64,000 nt of DNA from CAZKBP01 sp964551015 (GCA_964551015.1 CAZKBP010000014.1:58982-122981); one strand, 5' to 3'. Positions 1 through 8,202 are shown, counted from the stretch's first letter. Notes: generated by a model from the sequence alone, not told the origin. Translations and numbers: made by a program.

Positions 1-366
1 ATAAAGAACCATTTTTTTGCAGAAAACGCCTTCATCTATCTGCCCATTATTTCCAAAGCCTCGCTTCTCAATCAAGCTTGGTTGAAAGAGGTTTTGGATA
101 TCGTGAGAGACATAGAAGATGCTTATTCCCCGCAAGCAATCTGCAAAATTATCAAAGAACCTTATTTTTCCAGTTTGATGCCCGAACGCTTGGTACTCCA
201 TTCTGAAAGTAAGCTGTACGTGGTGCTTCCTTCTACGGGTGAGGTGCTTTTAGCTTCGCAGGTATCTATGCCCGAACATCTGAGCCAATTTGTAGCCCAA
301 GTGGTCAAGCTTGCGCACAAACTGGGCGTGCAGATTCATACCAAAAACCTCATGGGAAAGAATTAA
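1..366 (+). CDS. C-terminal fragment of an unrecognised protein (5' end outside window)
   Basis: The reading frame is open from the first base of the window to a TAA at 364-366, giving at least 121 residues, so the gene begins upstream and no internal TTG or ATG need be its start. The visible part looks like a soluble alpha/beta protein; phrases such as LVLHSESKLYVVLPSTGE suggest alternating strands. I see no catalytic motif, signal peptide or membrane segment and do not recognise the family. It converges on argE, with 73 bp between the two stops. That it is a real coding tail is likely; its function is unknown. Confidence 0.6.
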   Translation: MKNHFFAENAFIYLPIISKASLLNQAWLKEVLDIVRDIEDAYSPQAICKIIKEPYFSSLMPERLVLHSESKLYVVLPSTGEVLLASQVSMPEHLSQFVAQVVKLAHKLGVQIHTKNLMGKN

Positions 367-439
367 GCAAGTTTTCTTGCACTCAAACACTGACCAGCAA
401 AACTTCAGCCAGCTTCACAAAAAAACAATCACGAATAAT

Positions 440-1600
440 CTATCCCTTCTTTTCCATCGTCTTGATCAACTTTCTGAGCATTTCTACCCCTTTTACTAGT
501 TCGGATTTAGCGATGAATTCATTAGCACGGTGTGCTTGTTCAATCGAGCCCGGGCCACAGATGATACTTTGATAGCCTCCCTCAGCAAATTGCCCAGCTT
601 CGGCTGCGTAAGAAACAGCTCCCAACTCCTTGTTTCCAGTAGCTTGTTGTAATAGATGGACAATTTCTTGATCCGCTCTGGTATCGAGTGGAGGAACTGG
701 CGGATGGTGTGCGTGGATTTCAATGGCAAAGTCAGGAAAGATGCTTTGTAAGCGACCCTCTTGCTGTCGGCAGTATTGCTCAAACTCCTTCACGATGGCT
801 TGGACATGGTCCTGAGGAATGGTTCTCAGATCACAGAAAAAAGAAGCTCGGTCGGCAATCACATTGGGGGCAATGCCCCCCTCTACCTTGCCCACGTGTA
901 GAGAGGTATGAGGCGGGTCAAAGCGTTGGTCTAGATGGCCAGATGCTACTAGGTGATTCATTTTATCTTCCAGCCAGAGAATAAGGCGGGCTACTTCGTG
1001 GATCGCACTGACCTCTTGCCGAATCCTACTACTGTGCCCTGCTGAGCCATTTACACGCACCTCTATAATGTAAATGCCTTTTTGACCTACCACGGGTTGC
1101 AACAGAGAAGGCTCGCCAATCAGAGCGTATTTGGGCTTTTCGATGTAGGTAGCCTGCAAATGCTTCACCAGATCGGGGGCGGCCAGGCATCCAATTTCCT
1201 CATCATAGGAGAAGGCAAAATAGAAAGGCTTTTTTAACTGGGCTTGCGCCATCTCTGGCAAAATGGCCAAACAGCAGGCAAGGAAACCCTTCATATCGCA
1301 GGAGCCTCGCCCGTACAGTTTACCATCGCCTCCGTCGGTCAAGACAAAAGGGTTGGTTTTCCAAGCTTGCCCTTCAGTGGGAACCACGTCCGTGTGCCCA
1401 GAGAGAATCATACCACCCTCGGTGGCGGGGCCAATTCGGCAGTGCAAAGAAGCCTTATTGCCCTCGGCGTTGGGGACAAGGGTGGTTTTTATATCAAATT
1501 GTTCTATATATTCTTTGATCCAGTGGATAATGCTCAGGTTACTTTCGCCTCCTAATACTGGAAAAGAAACTAACTTGGCTAATATTTGCTCGGTGCTCAT
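440..1600 (-). CDS. argE: Acetylornithine deacetylase (M20 family)
   Basis: Predicted cytoplasmic metallo-hydrolase that removes the acyl group from N-acetylornithine to give ornithine in arginine synthesis. At 386 aa it has normal ArgE/DapE length. The M20 metal and catalytic residues are visible: GHTDVVP (H69, D71), GRGSCDMKGF (D102), DEEIGC (E134/E135) and a late His in EQAHRANEF. The GEPSLLQPV and GQKG segments fit the ArgE branch rather than DapE, but succinyl- or other acyl-substrates cannot be excluded, since some Bacteroidota use N-succinylated intermediates. It lies 55 bp behind the AraC gene on the same strand, probably the last gene of a four-gene run. Other arginine genes (argC, argG, an ArgD-like aminotransferase) are elsewhere in the window. 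Confidence 0.85.
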   Translation of the reverse strand: MSTEQILAKLVSFPVLGGESNLSIIHWIKEYIEQFDIKTTLVPNAEGNKASLHCRIGPATEGGMILSGHTDVVPTEGQAWKTNPFVLTDGGDGKLYGRGSCDMKGFLACCLAILPEMAQAQLKKPFYFAFSYDEEIGCLAAPDLVKHLQATYIEKPKYALIGEPSLLQPVVGQKGIYIIEVRVNGSAGHSSRIRQEVSAIHEVARLILWLEDKMNHLVASGHLDQRFDPPHTSLHVGKVEGGIAPNVIADRASFFCDLRTIPQDHVQAIVKEFEQYCRQQEGRLQSIFPDFAIEIHAHHPPVPPLDTRADQEIVHLLQQATGNKELGAVSYAAEAGQFAEGGYQSIICGPGSIEQAHRANEFIAKSELVKGVEMLRKLIKTMEKKG

Positions 1601-1655
1601 GGTGAAATTGTTTTGAGGATTGGTTTAACGTGAAGCAGGAGTGGAAATTAAGTAA

Positions 1656-2651
1656 TTAACGCAAAGAAGCCAAATAATCACTGGGGCTTACGTGAAATTG
1701 CTTCTTAAAAGCACGGGCAAAATGCGCCAAATTAGAGTAACCCAAGCGTGAGCCAACCTCCGTTACATTATACTGGCGAGTATCTAGCAAGTGCTTGGCT
1801 TTTTGCATACGGTTCAACAGAATATATTGATAAATGCTATGACCAAAAACTTGTTTAAAAGTTTTTTTGAGTTTGCTCTCACTCATCCCAATTTCTCGGG
1901 AGATGGCGTGGATGGTAGGAGGATCTTCTACGCTATCGAGAAGGAGCTTTTGTACCTCAAAAAGCTTTTCTACATCTTGTGTATTCAAATTTTCGGGCTG
2001 AGCACTAAACTCGCGTTTGAGTAATTGGTCAAAAAACAAGGCGAGTAGCTCGAGTACTTTTGCTTGCAGGTAAATACGAGACAAGGCTGGGGAAAACTGA
2101 TCTTGCAGAATCGTCTCGGTGATTTGCGCCATCTGTGGGGTCATGGTTTCGTAAATAAAAAAAGGGCGCTCCTGTAGAAATAATTCCCGGAGGTATCGCA
2201 TCTTCTGACGATACTGGGCCTCTTCTCGGGTGTAGGTATCTAGCCATTCTTTATGAATCACGATAGCCAGTACGGCTATTTTCACGTGGGCGGGAAAATA
2301 AATTTTTGTATCAATATGAATAGAAGGGAAGATCACCCCGTTGGGCGTATCCCTCCCTAGCTGCCGCGTTTCACCATTTACTTCTTGGCTGATTCCACTC
2401 TCAGAATAATGAAAAATAATAGGATAGAACTCTTCTTTGTTTTTGACCTTTTTAATGATTTGCCAAGGTTTTTTGAGAAGCACATCCTTAGTGGTGATAT
2501 AAATCCCTTCGGCCACGTGGGTTTCTCGAACCATGCCCTGCCCAAGCTCCTCAGGTAGCACAAAGGCATTGTCCTTTAAGTCTAGTTTTAGCTCTTTTGC
2601 TAGCTCTTGTGTCCACTGGCTTCCTTGCGAGATGTTGATATTGAGTTGCAT
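1656..2651 (-). CDS. AraC-family transcriptional regulator
   Basis: Predicted DNA-binding regulator of 331 aa. The C-terminal ~100 residues hold the double helix-turn-helix of AraC/XylS proteins: a first helix pair around ISREIGMSESKLKKTFKQVF and the signature second one around VTEVGSRLGYSNLAHFARAF, ending in FHVSPSDYL. The N-terminal ~220 residues form the effector or dimerisation part and resemble the PchR/YesN-like group common in Bacteroidota, but no ligand can be inferred. It sits between the bestrophin-like gene (41 bp upstream) and argE (55 bp downstream), so it may regulate its own operon. The family assignment is firm; the target is unknown. Confidence 0.85.
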   Translation of the reverse strand: MQLNINISQGSQWTQELAKELKLDLKDNAFVLPEELGQGMVRETHVAEGIYITTKDVLLKKPWQIIKKVKNKEEFYPIIFHYSESGISQEVNGETRQLGRDTPNGVIFPSIHIDTKIYFPAHVKIAVLAIVIHKEWLDTYTREEAQYRQKMRYLRELFLQERPFFIYETMTPQMAQITETILQDQFSPALSRIYLQAKVLELLALFFDQLLKREFSAQPENLNTQDVEKLFEVQKLLLDSVEDPPTIHAISREIGMSESKLKKTFKQVFGHSIYQYILLNRMQKAKHLLDTRQYNVTEVGSRLGYSNLAHFARAFKKQFHVSPSDYLASLR

Positions 2652-2692
2652 AATTTATTGATCCATATCTGCGTATTCTTTTTCCTTTGGCA

Positions 2693-3631
2693 TTACATCA
2701 ATACTCCTTTCTGTGGTTCCAACTTTTTGGGAAGGTCATCTTCTCCCAGTTGTTGTCTGAGGTCAATCTCAATGGTACGACTGAGAGCCGTCATGGGTAC
2801 ATCATTGATCACGTTATCAAAAGGATCTTCTGTATAATTGCCCACTTTCTCGATAGTATAAAAAATCCAAGAAATCAGGATAGTAAGCGGGATGGTCATA
2901 ATGCCGAGTTCTTTTACAAAGCCGAAGGGAAGCAATAGATTGAAAATCCAAGTGAAAAGCTGTGTAAAAAAGGCATACTGTCGGGGCAGAGGAGTATTTT
3001 TGATACGCTCGCATTTTCCCTGTAGATTGTAGAGTTCCGTCAGGGTGACATCTATTTGCATGTGGCGGAAGTCATCTACCATCCCCTTTTCGTGCGCATC
3101 TCGGAGCCTCTCTCCCTGTCTTTGGACTAATTGAGTCGGTTTGTTCACGACCTGATTCACCCAAAGCAACTCGTCTTCATCTAAAAAGGGAGCCAATTCC
3201 CACCAACAGCCCGGGTCTTTTAAGTCCTCTTGCCGCAGATGCAAGCGAAGGGCATTCACCCAAGCGATGTGGCGATAAATCATCTCTTGACGATAGGCTT
3301 TGATCTCATCCGGGCTGACCATTCCTTGGGTAAAATGCGGAGTTACCAGCGTAGTAATCTGCCGGGCAAAAGTACGGCTATAGTTGACCACGCCTCCCCA
3401 AATTTTGCGTGCTTCCCAGAAGCGATCATAAGCAGAATTATTTCTAAATCCTAATAAAATCGCGATAGCAGTCCCCAGTGTGCCAATCGGTAAAAAGGGA
3501 AGCGACACTTCCTGGATGTTGTAGTGCCAGTAAGCCAAATAAACCGCCGTAGACAGGACTGAGAAGAGAATCAATTCTCGCCAAGAAAACTTTAAGATGA
3601 TTCGGGGAGATACATATTTTCTTACGTACAT
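2693..3631 (-). CDS. Bestrophin-like anion channel (UPF0187)
   Basis: Predicted inner-membrane channel of 312 aa. The N-terminal half contains the bestrophin hallmark GFRNNSAYDRFWEARKIWGG after two hydrophobic helices (residues about 20-65); further hydrophobic helices lie near residues 220-265 (FFTQLFTWIFNLLLPFGF and MTIPLTILISWIFYTIEKVG). The IEKVGNYTEDPFDN motif near the C-terminus is typical of bacterial bestrophins. Family members conduct anions, including chloride and bicarbonate, although some bacterial homologues pass cations. It starts 46 bp after a beta-carbonic anhydrase on the same strand, which suggests a role in bicarbonate movement; that is inference from context. Confidence 0.85.
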   Translation of the reverse strand: MYVRKYVSPRIILKFSWRELILFSVLSTAVYLAYWHYNIQEVSLPFLPIGTLGTAIAILLGFRNNSAYDRFWEARKIWGGVVNYSRTFARQITTLVTPHFTQGMVSPDEIKAYRQEMIYRHIAWVNALRLHLRQEDLKDPGCWWELAPFLDEDELLWVNQVVNKPTQLVQRQGERLRDAHEKGMVDDFRHMQIDVTLTELYNLQGKCERIKNTPLPRQYAFFTQLFTWIFNLLLPFGFVKELGIMTIPLTILISWIFYTIEKVGNYTEDPFDNVINDVPMTALSRTIEIDLRQQLGEDDLPKKLEPQKGVLM

Positions 3632-3677
3632 AGGCTTATACTTTCTGGGATGCTGAATAGAGTAGCTCTTGAGCTAA

Positions 3678-4307
3678 CTAGACAAAGTTAAAAACTTGGC
3701 TTAGGTCTTGATTGTTTTTGATCTCAGACGTGAGCGAATGAAGCACCCCCGTACCCAAGTCATAGACTAGACCATGTACTTGTGGTTGCTCACCTGTTTC
3801 CCAAGCTTGCTGAATAATGGCCGTATTACACACATTGATTACCTGCTGTCTTACATTAAACTCTACTAATTTGTGGAATTGATCCTCTTCTGATAAGCCC
3901 TTGAGTGCCTGGCCGTATATTCTTTGGGTATCTCTGATTTGGTGCAGCCAATTGTCGATCATCCCGTTTTTGGCTGGCCCCATGGAGGCTTTGACCCCAC
4001 CACAGCCGTAATGCCCACACACCACTACACGCTGCACTTTTAATACTTCTACTGAATACTGTAAAACACTCAGGAAATTTAGATCTGTGGTTACGATCAG
4101 ATTAGCCACATTTCGATGCACAAACAATTCACCAGGTTCGGTTTGTGTGATTTCGTTGGGAGGAACGCGGCTATCGGCACAACCCACCCAGAGCGTATGT
4201 GGTTGTTGCCCCTTAGCCATTTTTTGGAAGTAATCAGGCTTTTGTTGGGTTTTGGCTTGAACCCATGCCTGATTCTTTTGTATGAGTTGATCTAGTGAGA
4301 CAGACAT
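3678..4307 (-). CDS. Beta-class carbonic anhydrase
   Basis: Predicted zinc enzyme interconverting CO2 and bicarbonate in the cytoplasm. All beta-class signatures are visible: CADSRVPPNE (zinc ligand C43, catalytic dyad D45/R47), HRNVANL (residues 64-70) and VVCGHYGCGGV (zinc ligands H99 and C102). Length, 209 aa, is normal and no signal peptide is seen. It is the first gene of a minus-strand run followed by a bestrophin-like channel, an AraC regulator and argE with gaps of 46, 41 and 55 bp. The carbonic anhydrase-channel pairing suggests coupling of CO2 hydration to bicarbonate passage. Confidence 0.93.
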   Translation of the reverse strand: MSVSLDQLIQKNQAWVQAKTQQKPDYFQKMAKGQQPHTLWVGCADSRVPPNEITQTEPGELFVHRNVANLIVTTDLNFLSVLQYSVEVLKVQRVVVCGHYGCGGVKASMGPAKNGMIDNWLHQIRDTQRIYGQALKGLSEEDQFHKLVEFNVRQQVINVCNTAIIQQAWETGEQPQVHGLVYDLGTGVLHSLTSEIKNNQDLSQVFNFV

Positions 4308-4454
4308 AATCTAATTGATGATTAAATGAGCGATTAAATTTAATTCCACAAATTAAACATTATTACGAAGAGAATTGCAATTAAATAGCCTCGTATAGAA
4401 TGAGAAGACGAATCTTTTCATGATTTATTGAATGCAAATGCTTTTCATCTTCAC

Positions 4455-5282
4455 CTAATAAGAAATAGCATAAATCTGGTGAAATCGCTCTACCAATGCC
4501 CAGAGGTTTTCGTATAAGATTCTCTGTGTATTGCTCACGATTTTATCTGGGATTTTCTGGAAGAAAGCTTGGGCAATTCCTCCCGCGATCGCCGCTTGCG
4601 TATCGGCATCCCCTCCCAAAGAAATGGCCAAGCGAATTGCCTGTTCATAATCTGCTGCCTCTAAAAAAGCAAGGATGGCTTCGGGAACGGAACCCTGACA
4701 AGTGACATCAAATTTATAGTCAGGCCGAATCTGCTCGATGCTTCTTTGTAAATCATAATCAAACGTATCTTCAATATATCGCCGGATATGATCCTTGCTT
4801 TCTCCCTGCCTAGCTAAGAAAATCGCCGAAGCCACGGCCTGCGCTCCGGCAATCCCCGCCGGGTGGTTGTGTGTAACCTCGGCACTCTTGCGTGCTTCCT
4901 CCAAAACCTGCTCCAAATCATCAAAAGCAAAACCTACAGGACTCACCCGCATCGCCGAACCATTTCCATAGCTGTGATAAGGTTCATCAAAATCGTGTGT
5001 CAGCCATTCTTTAAACATGCCCCCGTAGCCTCTGCGAGGATACCTTCGCCCGTAGGCACGAATGCACTCACCATAAGGTTTTTGTTCTAAAATTGCTTCG
5101 GCTACCGCCAACGTTAGCACGGTATCATCCGTAAAGATATTGATACCATCTGGCTGCTTCACCCGCTTGTAAAGATCATACTCGACAGAGAAATTCGTAC
5201 GATAGAGTGGAAACTCCGTGGTCTTAATCCCCTTTCGCTCATAAACTGAACCAATGATATCACCTGCGATTGCTCCAAGCAT
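4455..5282 (-). CDS. ADP-ribosylglycohydrolase (ARH/DraG family)
   Basis: Predicted Mg-dependent hydrolase that removes ADP-ribose from modified proteins, nucleic acids or small molecules. The 275-aa protein begins with the typical GAIAGDIIGS, has the first metal site FTDDTVLT (T51, D52, D53) and the second metal site GGDADTQAAIAGGIAQA (D225, D227, T228). These are the metal-binding residues known in human ARH3 and DraG. It is divergently transcribed from a PARP-like gene across 105 bp, with a macrodomain hydrolase further on, so it probably acts as one of the erasers of an ADP-ribosylation system. Substrate linkage (Ser, Arg, Asn, nucleic acid) cannot be told from sequence. Confidence 0.9.
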   Translation of the reverse strand: MLGAIAGDIIGSVYERKGIKTTEFPLYRTNFSVEYDLYKRVKQPDGINIFTDDTVLTLAVAEAILEQKPYGECIRAYGRRYPRRGYGGMFKEWLTHDFDEPYHSYGNGSAMRVSPVGFAFDDLEQVLEEARKSAEVTHNHPAGIAGAQAVASAIFLARQGESKDHIRRYIEDTFDYDLQRSIEQIRPDYKFDVTCQGSVPEAILAFLEAADYEQAIRLAISLGGDADTQAAIAGGIAQAFFQKIPDKIVSNTQRILYENLWALVERFHQIYAISY

Positions 5283-5387
5283 TTGCTAAAATATTAAATG
5301 TTTTGCTAAATTTTTAAATAAAAAAGGTAAATTTTTGAGCAAAATTCGTATTTTTACCGAGAAGATTTCAAACAAATCCTGATAAAA
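5281..5387. promoter_or_regulatory. Divergent promoter region with repeated TTTGCTAAA elements
   Basis: This AT-rich intergenic stretch separates the divergent ADP-ribosylglycohydrolase and PARP genes. ATTTGCTAAA begins at 5282 (overlapping the glycohydrolase start codon) and TTTTGCTAAA lies at 5301-5310; an inverted copy AGCAAAA at 5338-5344 forms a perfect 7-bp inverted repeat with TTTTGCT at 5301-5307. The layout could be an operator coordinating both directions. No clear promoter core could be fixed by eye, so the regulatory role is inference. Confidence 0.35.
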
Positions 5388-6626
5388 ATGACAGAAATCA
5401 GCACTTCCCTCAAAACCGCCAAACTCATAATGGTCACTTCTCATAACAACAATAAGTATTATGAGATGAAAGAAAACGAAAATGGTACTTTCACCGTTCG
5501 CTATGGGCGCGTGGGAGGTTCTTCTACTACTCGTACTTATCCCCTTGCCCAATGGGATAAGAAATATAATGAAAAAGTCCGAAAAGGTTATAAGGATCAA
5601 ACGCACCTCTTCGTAGAAACCGATGATGAACTGTCTTTTAGTGATGTAGAAGAGGTCGCTGTACAGCAATTAATTAACGAACTGATGCGCTATGCCAACA
5701 AATCCATCAGTCATAATTATAATGTAAGTGCGGAGCAAGTGACCCGCCGACAGGTCGAAGAAGCACAGCAGCTATTAGATCGCTTGGTGGCTCAAACCAA
5801 GTCTGGGATGGACTTGAAGCATTTCAATCAAATCTTACTGAATCTCTACCAAGTGATTCCTCGACGCATGAGCCGAGTGGGAGATCATCTGATTCAACAA
5901 GCCAATACTCCAGAAGAAATAGCCAATATCGAGAATAAGCTATCAGAAGAGCAGGCCACCCTCGATGTTATGCGGGGGCAGGTGGCCGTCAATGAGAAGA
6001 AAAAAGAAAGCTTCGAAGAGAAAAAAGAAGCCGTAACCCTCTTGGAAGCCATGGGGCTGGAAATCAAAGAAGAAACGGACGAAGAAGTGATTCAAAAAAT
6101 TAAAAAGCTCATGCAAACGGAAGCTGATAAATTCGTGAGAGCTTATCAGGTCAATAACCTCCGTACCCAACAGGCTTTTGAACAGTGGCTGACGCAATCT
6201 TCTGACAAAAAAGTAGCGCTTTTCTGGCACGGCAGCCGCAACGAAAACTGGATGTCTATTCTAGAAACAGGTTTAGTTTTGCGCCCGGCCAATGCCGTGA
6301 TTACCGGTAAAATGTTCGGCTATGGACTTTATTTTGCCGATAAATTCAAAAAATCTCTTAATTATACTTCCCTAAGAGGCTCTTACTGGACAGGTGGTAA
6401 TGACCACAAAGGATTCTTGGCGCTCTACGATGTACACGTGGGTAAGCAGTTGAAGATCAAAAAACACCAAAACTGGTGCTACGAACTCAATGAAGAAAAT
6501 CTTAAAAAGAAAGGGAAAAAGTATAACTCCTTATTCGCCCAAGGAGGGGCAGACCTGATCAACAACGAGTATATTATCTATAATCAAGCACAGTGCACCG
6601 TAAAGTATCTGGTAGAAGTCGGATAA
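5388..6626 (+). CDS. PARP1-like ADP-ribosyltransferase (WGR + regulatory helical + catalytic domain)
   Basis: Predicted NAD-dependent mono- or poly-ADP-ribosyltransferase of 412 aa, with an architecture resembling the C-terminal half of eukaryotic PARP1. Residues about 15-70 form a WGR-like domain (KYYEM, then YGRVG and KVRKGYKD). Residues about 82-200 fit the all-helical PARP regulatory domain (TRRQVEEAQQLLDRL, NLYQVIPRR). After a charged, probably coiled-coil insert (about 205-260), the catalytic domain shows the full H-Y-E triad: H281 in FWHGSR, Y315 in GYGLYFAD and E394 in NNEYIIYN. The Glu suggests chain elongation is possible. No secretion signal is present, so it is probably cytoplasmic and DNA-associated rather than an exported toxin. 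The next gene in the same direction starts 38 bp later. Confidence 0.92.
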   Translation: MTEISTSLKTAKLIMVTSHNNNKYYEMKENENGTFTVRYGRVGGSSTTRTYPLAQWDKKYNEKVRKGYKDQTHLFVETDDELSFSDVEEVAVQQLINELMRYANKSISHNYNVSAEQVTRRQVEEAQQLLDRLVAQTKSGMDLKHFNQILLNLYQVIPRRMSRVGDHLIQQANTPEEIANIENKLSEEQATLDVMRGQVAVNEKKKESFEEKKEAVTLLEAMGLEIKEETDEEVIQKIKKLMQTEADKFVRAYQVNNLRTQQAFEQWLTQSSDKKVALFWHGSRNENWMSILETGLVLRPANAVITGKMFGYGLYFADKFKKSLNYTSLRGSYWTGGNDHKGFLALYDVHVGKQLKIKKHQNWCYELNEENLKKKGKKYNSLFAQGGADLINNEYIIYNQAQCTVKYLVEVG

Positions 6627-6664
6627 ATGGCGTTTAAATCTAAAATTTCATTCGTTCTCCTTTT

Positions 6665-7609
6665 ATGAAAACACTGACCCAAGCAGCTGTACAACAAGCC
6701 GCCGAATTTCTAATAGAAAAATATGGCTCCACGACCACTCTGGATGTAAAAAACCGCCTGCGTACCGCGGGTTATCAGGCTTTTCAGGCAGAGGTTTCTC
6801 ATTTGATGGATGCGCTCGCCCAGCAAGAGCAATGGGAATATCAACAAAACAATCGTTATCGGATTTACCGTTTCGGACCAGATACCGACGAGGAATTACA
6901 TACTTATTTGGAAAGGGGAAATGAATTTTGGGAAATCTCATCCAAAAATCAAGAAATCACGATTAACCAAGGAACCGTGGGAAGCCACGGTCATTTGCAT
7001 ACACAGACATTTCCCTCCAATCGCAAAGCAATTCAGCGCACCCAACTCCTCATAAAAGATCAGAAGCAACAGGGCTTCCAAGCAGCACAAGATGAGCGAC
7101 TCCCTCTCACGCTGAGGCAAAAATTTGGCTCCAAGCTCGACCAAAAACCCGTTGCCTGTCAACTGGGTTATTATGATCTGATCTTGGTAGAGGCACAACC
7201 GGCCAATTTTTACACAGATGAACAATGGCAAAAAGGATGGTGGAAATGCACCAAAAAAGCAGGAGGAAATTTGCATTGGCAACTTCCACAAGAACAAACC
7301 CAAGCCTTATCTCTTATCGATCAAGAAGAGTGGCCACCAACCCCATTAAAAGCAAGCAAACTATCTCTTTTGGGAGAAAAAAAACAAAAAGAAGAAGCCT
7401 TTTTGGAAGATCATCAACCCTTGGCCTCCTTTCAAGAAATGCAGATAGAAATGCCTGTGGATACGCTACAAGTGCAAGCGAAGCGAGAGAATTTATACCA
7501 AATAACCTTCACGCTCGAAAATGGAGAAAAGCTTCGCCTGAGCAAATTTGATTTAGAATTAGAAACCAAACTCCTACCTTTGGCTCGAAAAATACTTCAA
7601 AACGCCTGA
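6665..7609 (+). CDS. Winged-helix plus WGR-like domain protein, unknown function
   Basis: A 314-aa protein without a recognised family name. Residues about 1-68 look like a winged helix (TLDVKNRLRTAGYQAFQAEV, ending in NRYRIYRF). Residues about 80-150 resemble a degenerate WGR domain: NEFWEIS, then TVGSHG where WGR proteins have WGRxG, then a run ending in IKDQKQQGFQ, matching the usual lysine and GY/GF end of the domain. The middle (about 165-225) is rich in Trp and Gln, and the end forms a small beta-rich domain (about 255-314). It lies 38 bp after the PARP gene, which has its own WGR domain, and 41 bp before the macrodomain start. I infer a DNA-binding accessory or target-recognition subunit of the ADP-ribosylation cluster. 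Confidence 0.75.
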   Translation: MKTLTQAAVQQAAEFLIEKYGSTTTLDVKNRLRTAGYQAFQAEVSHLMDALAQQEQWEYQQNNRYRIYRFGPDTDEELHTYLERGNEFWEISSKNQEITINQGTVGSHGHLHTQTFPSNRKAIQRTQLLIKDQKQQGFQAAQDERLPLTLRQKFGSKLDQKPVACQLGYYDLILVEAQPANFYTDEQWQKGWWKCTKKAGGNLHWQLPQEQTQALSLIDQEEWPPTPLKASKLSLLGEKKQKEEAFLEDHQPLASFQEMQIEMPVDTLQVQAKRENLYQITFTLENGEKLRLSKFDLELETKLLPLARKILQNA

Positions 7610-7650
7610 AATTTTGGGGTAGCCCACTCAATATGTGTAAATTAGACCCC

Positions 7651-8202
7651 ATGAAAGAAAAAATAGAATTGATACAAGGTGACATTACTCAGCTAAAAGT
7701 AGATGCGATTGTCAATGCCGCCAACACTTCCCTACTCGGTGGCGGGGGCGTAGACGGAGCCATCCACCGCGCCGGAGGACAGGCAATCCTAAAAGAATGT
7801 ATGCAAATTCGTGATCGACAAGGAGGTTGCCCCGTGGGTGAAGCAGTCATTACCACGGCTGGGAAGCTGCCCGCTTCTTATGTGATTCATACCGTTGGCC
7901 CACGCTGGAATGGAGGCACGAACGAAGAACCGACTCTTTTGACCAACGCTTATCGTAATACTTTGCAATTGGCTATAGAAAACCAAATACGTACCTTGGC
8001 TTTTCCTAATATCAGCACCGGAATTTATCGCTACCCCAAGGAGGCCGCAGCAGAGATTGCTCTCCAGACGGTTAAGAAGTTTTTGGAGGAAGATAATCCT
8101 ATTGATAAAATCTTCTTTGTTTGTTTCGATGAGGATAATTACCAGATTTACGCGGAGAAAATAGAGGTACTTTTTCCCGATGAAGGAGGTTCCAGTTCTT
8201 AA
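7651..8202 (+). CDS. Macrodomain ADP-ribose hydrolase (YmdB/MacroD type)
   Basis: Predicted hydrolase of ADP-ribosylated proteins and O-acetyl-ADP-ribose. The 183-aa protein is a single MacroD-type macrodomain: IQGDITQLKVDAIVNAAN (D11, N22, N25), GGGGVDGAIHRAGG with the catalytic Asp at D35, HTVGPRW, and the phosphate-binding loop ISTGIYRYP. I chose ATG 7651 because E. coli YmdB homologues begin at this point of the fold; an in-frame ATG at 7633 would add only six residues. It is the third gene of a plus-strand run behind the PARP and the winged-helix/WGR gene, and is the natural eraser for that PARP. Confidence 0.93.
   Translation: MKEKIELIQGDITQLKVDAIVNAANTSLLGGGGVDGAIHRAGGQAILKECMQIRDRQGGCPVGEAVITTAGKLPASYVIHTVGPRWNGGTNEEPTLLTNAYRNTLQLAIENQIRTLAFPNISTGIYRYPKEAAAEIALQTVKKFLEEDNPIDKIFFVCFDEDNYQIYAEKIEVLFPDEGGSSS

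Noticed and set aside
5388..6626. PARP as an exported ADP-ribosylating toxin
   Set aside because: No signal peptide or translocation domain, and the WGR and helical regulatory parts point to a DNA-linked intracellular enzyme.
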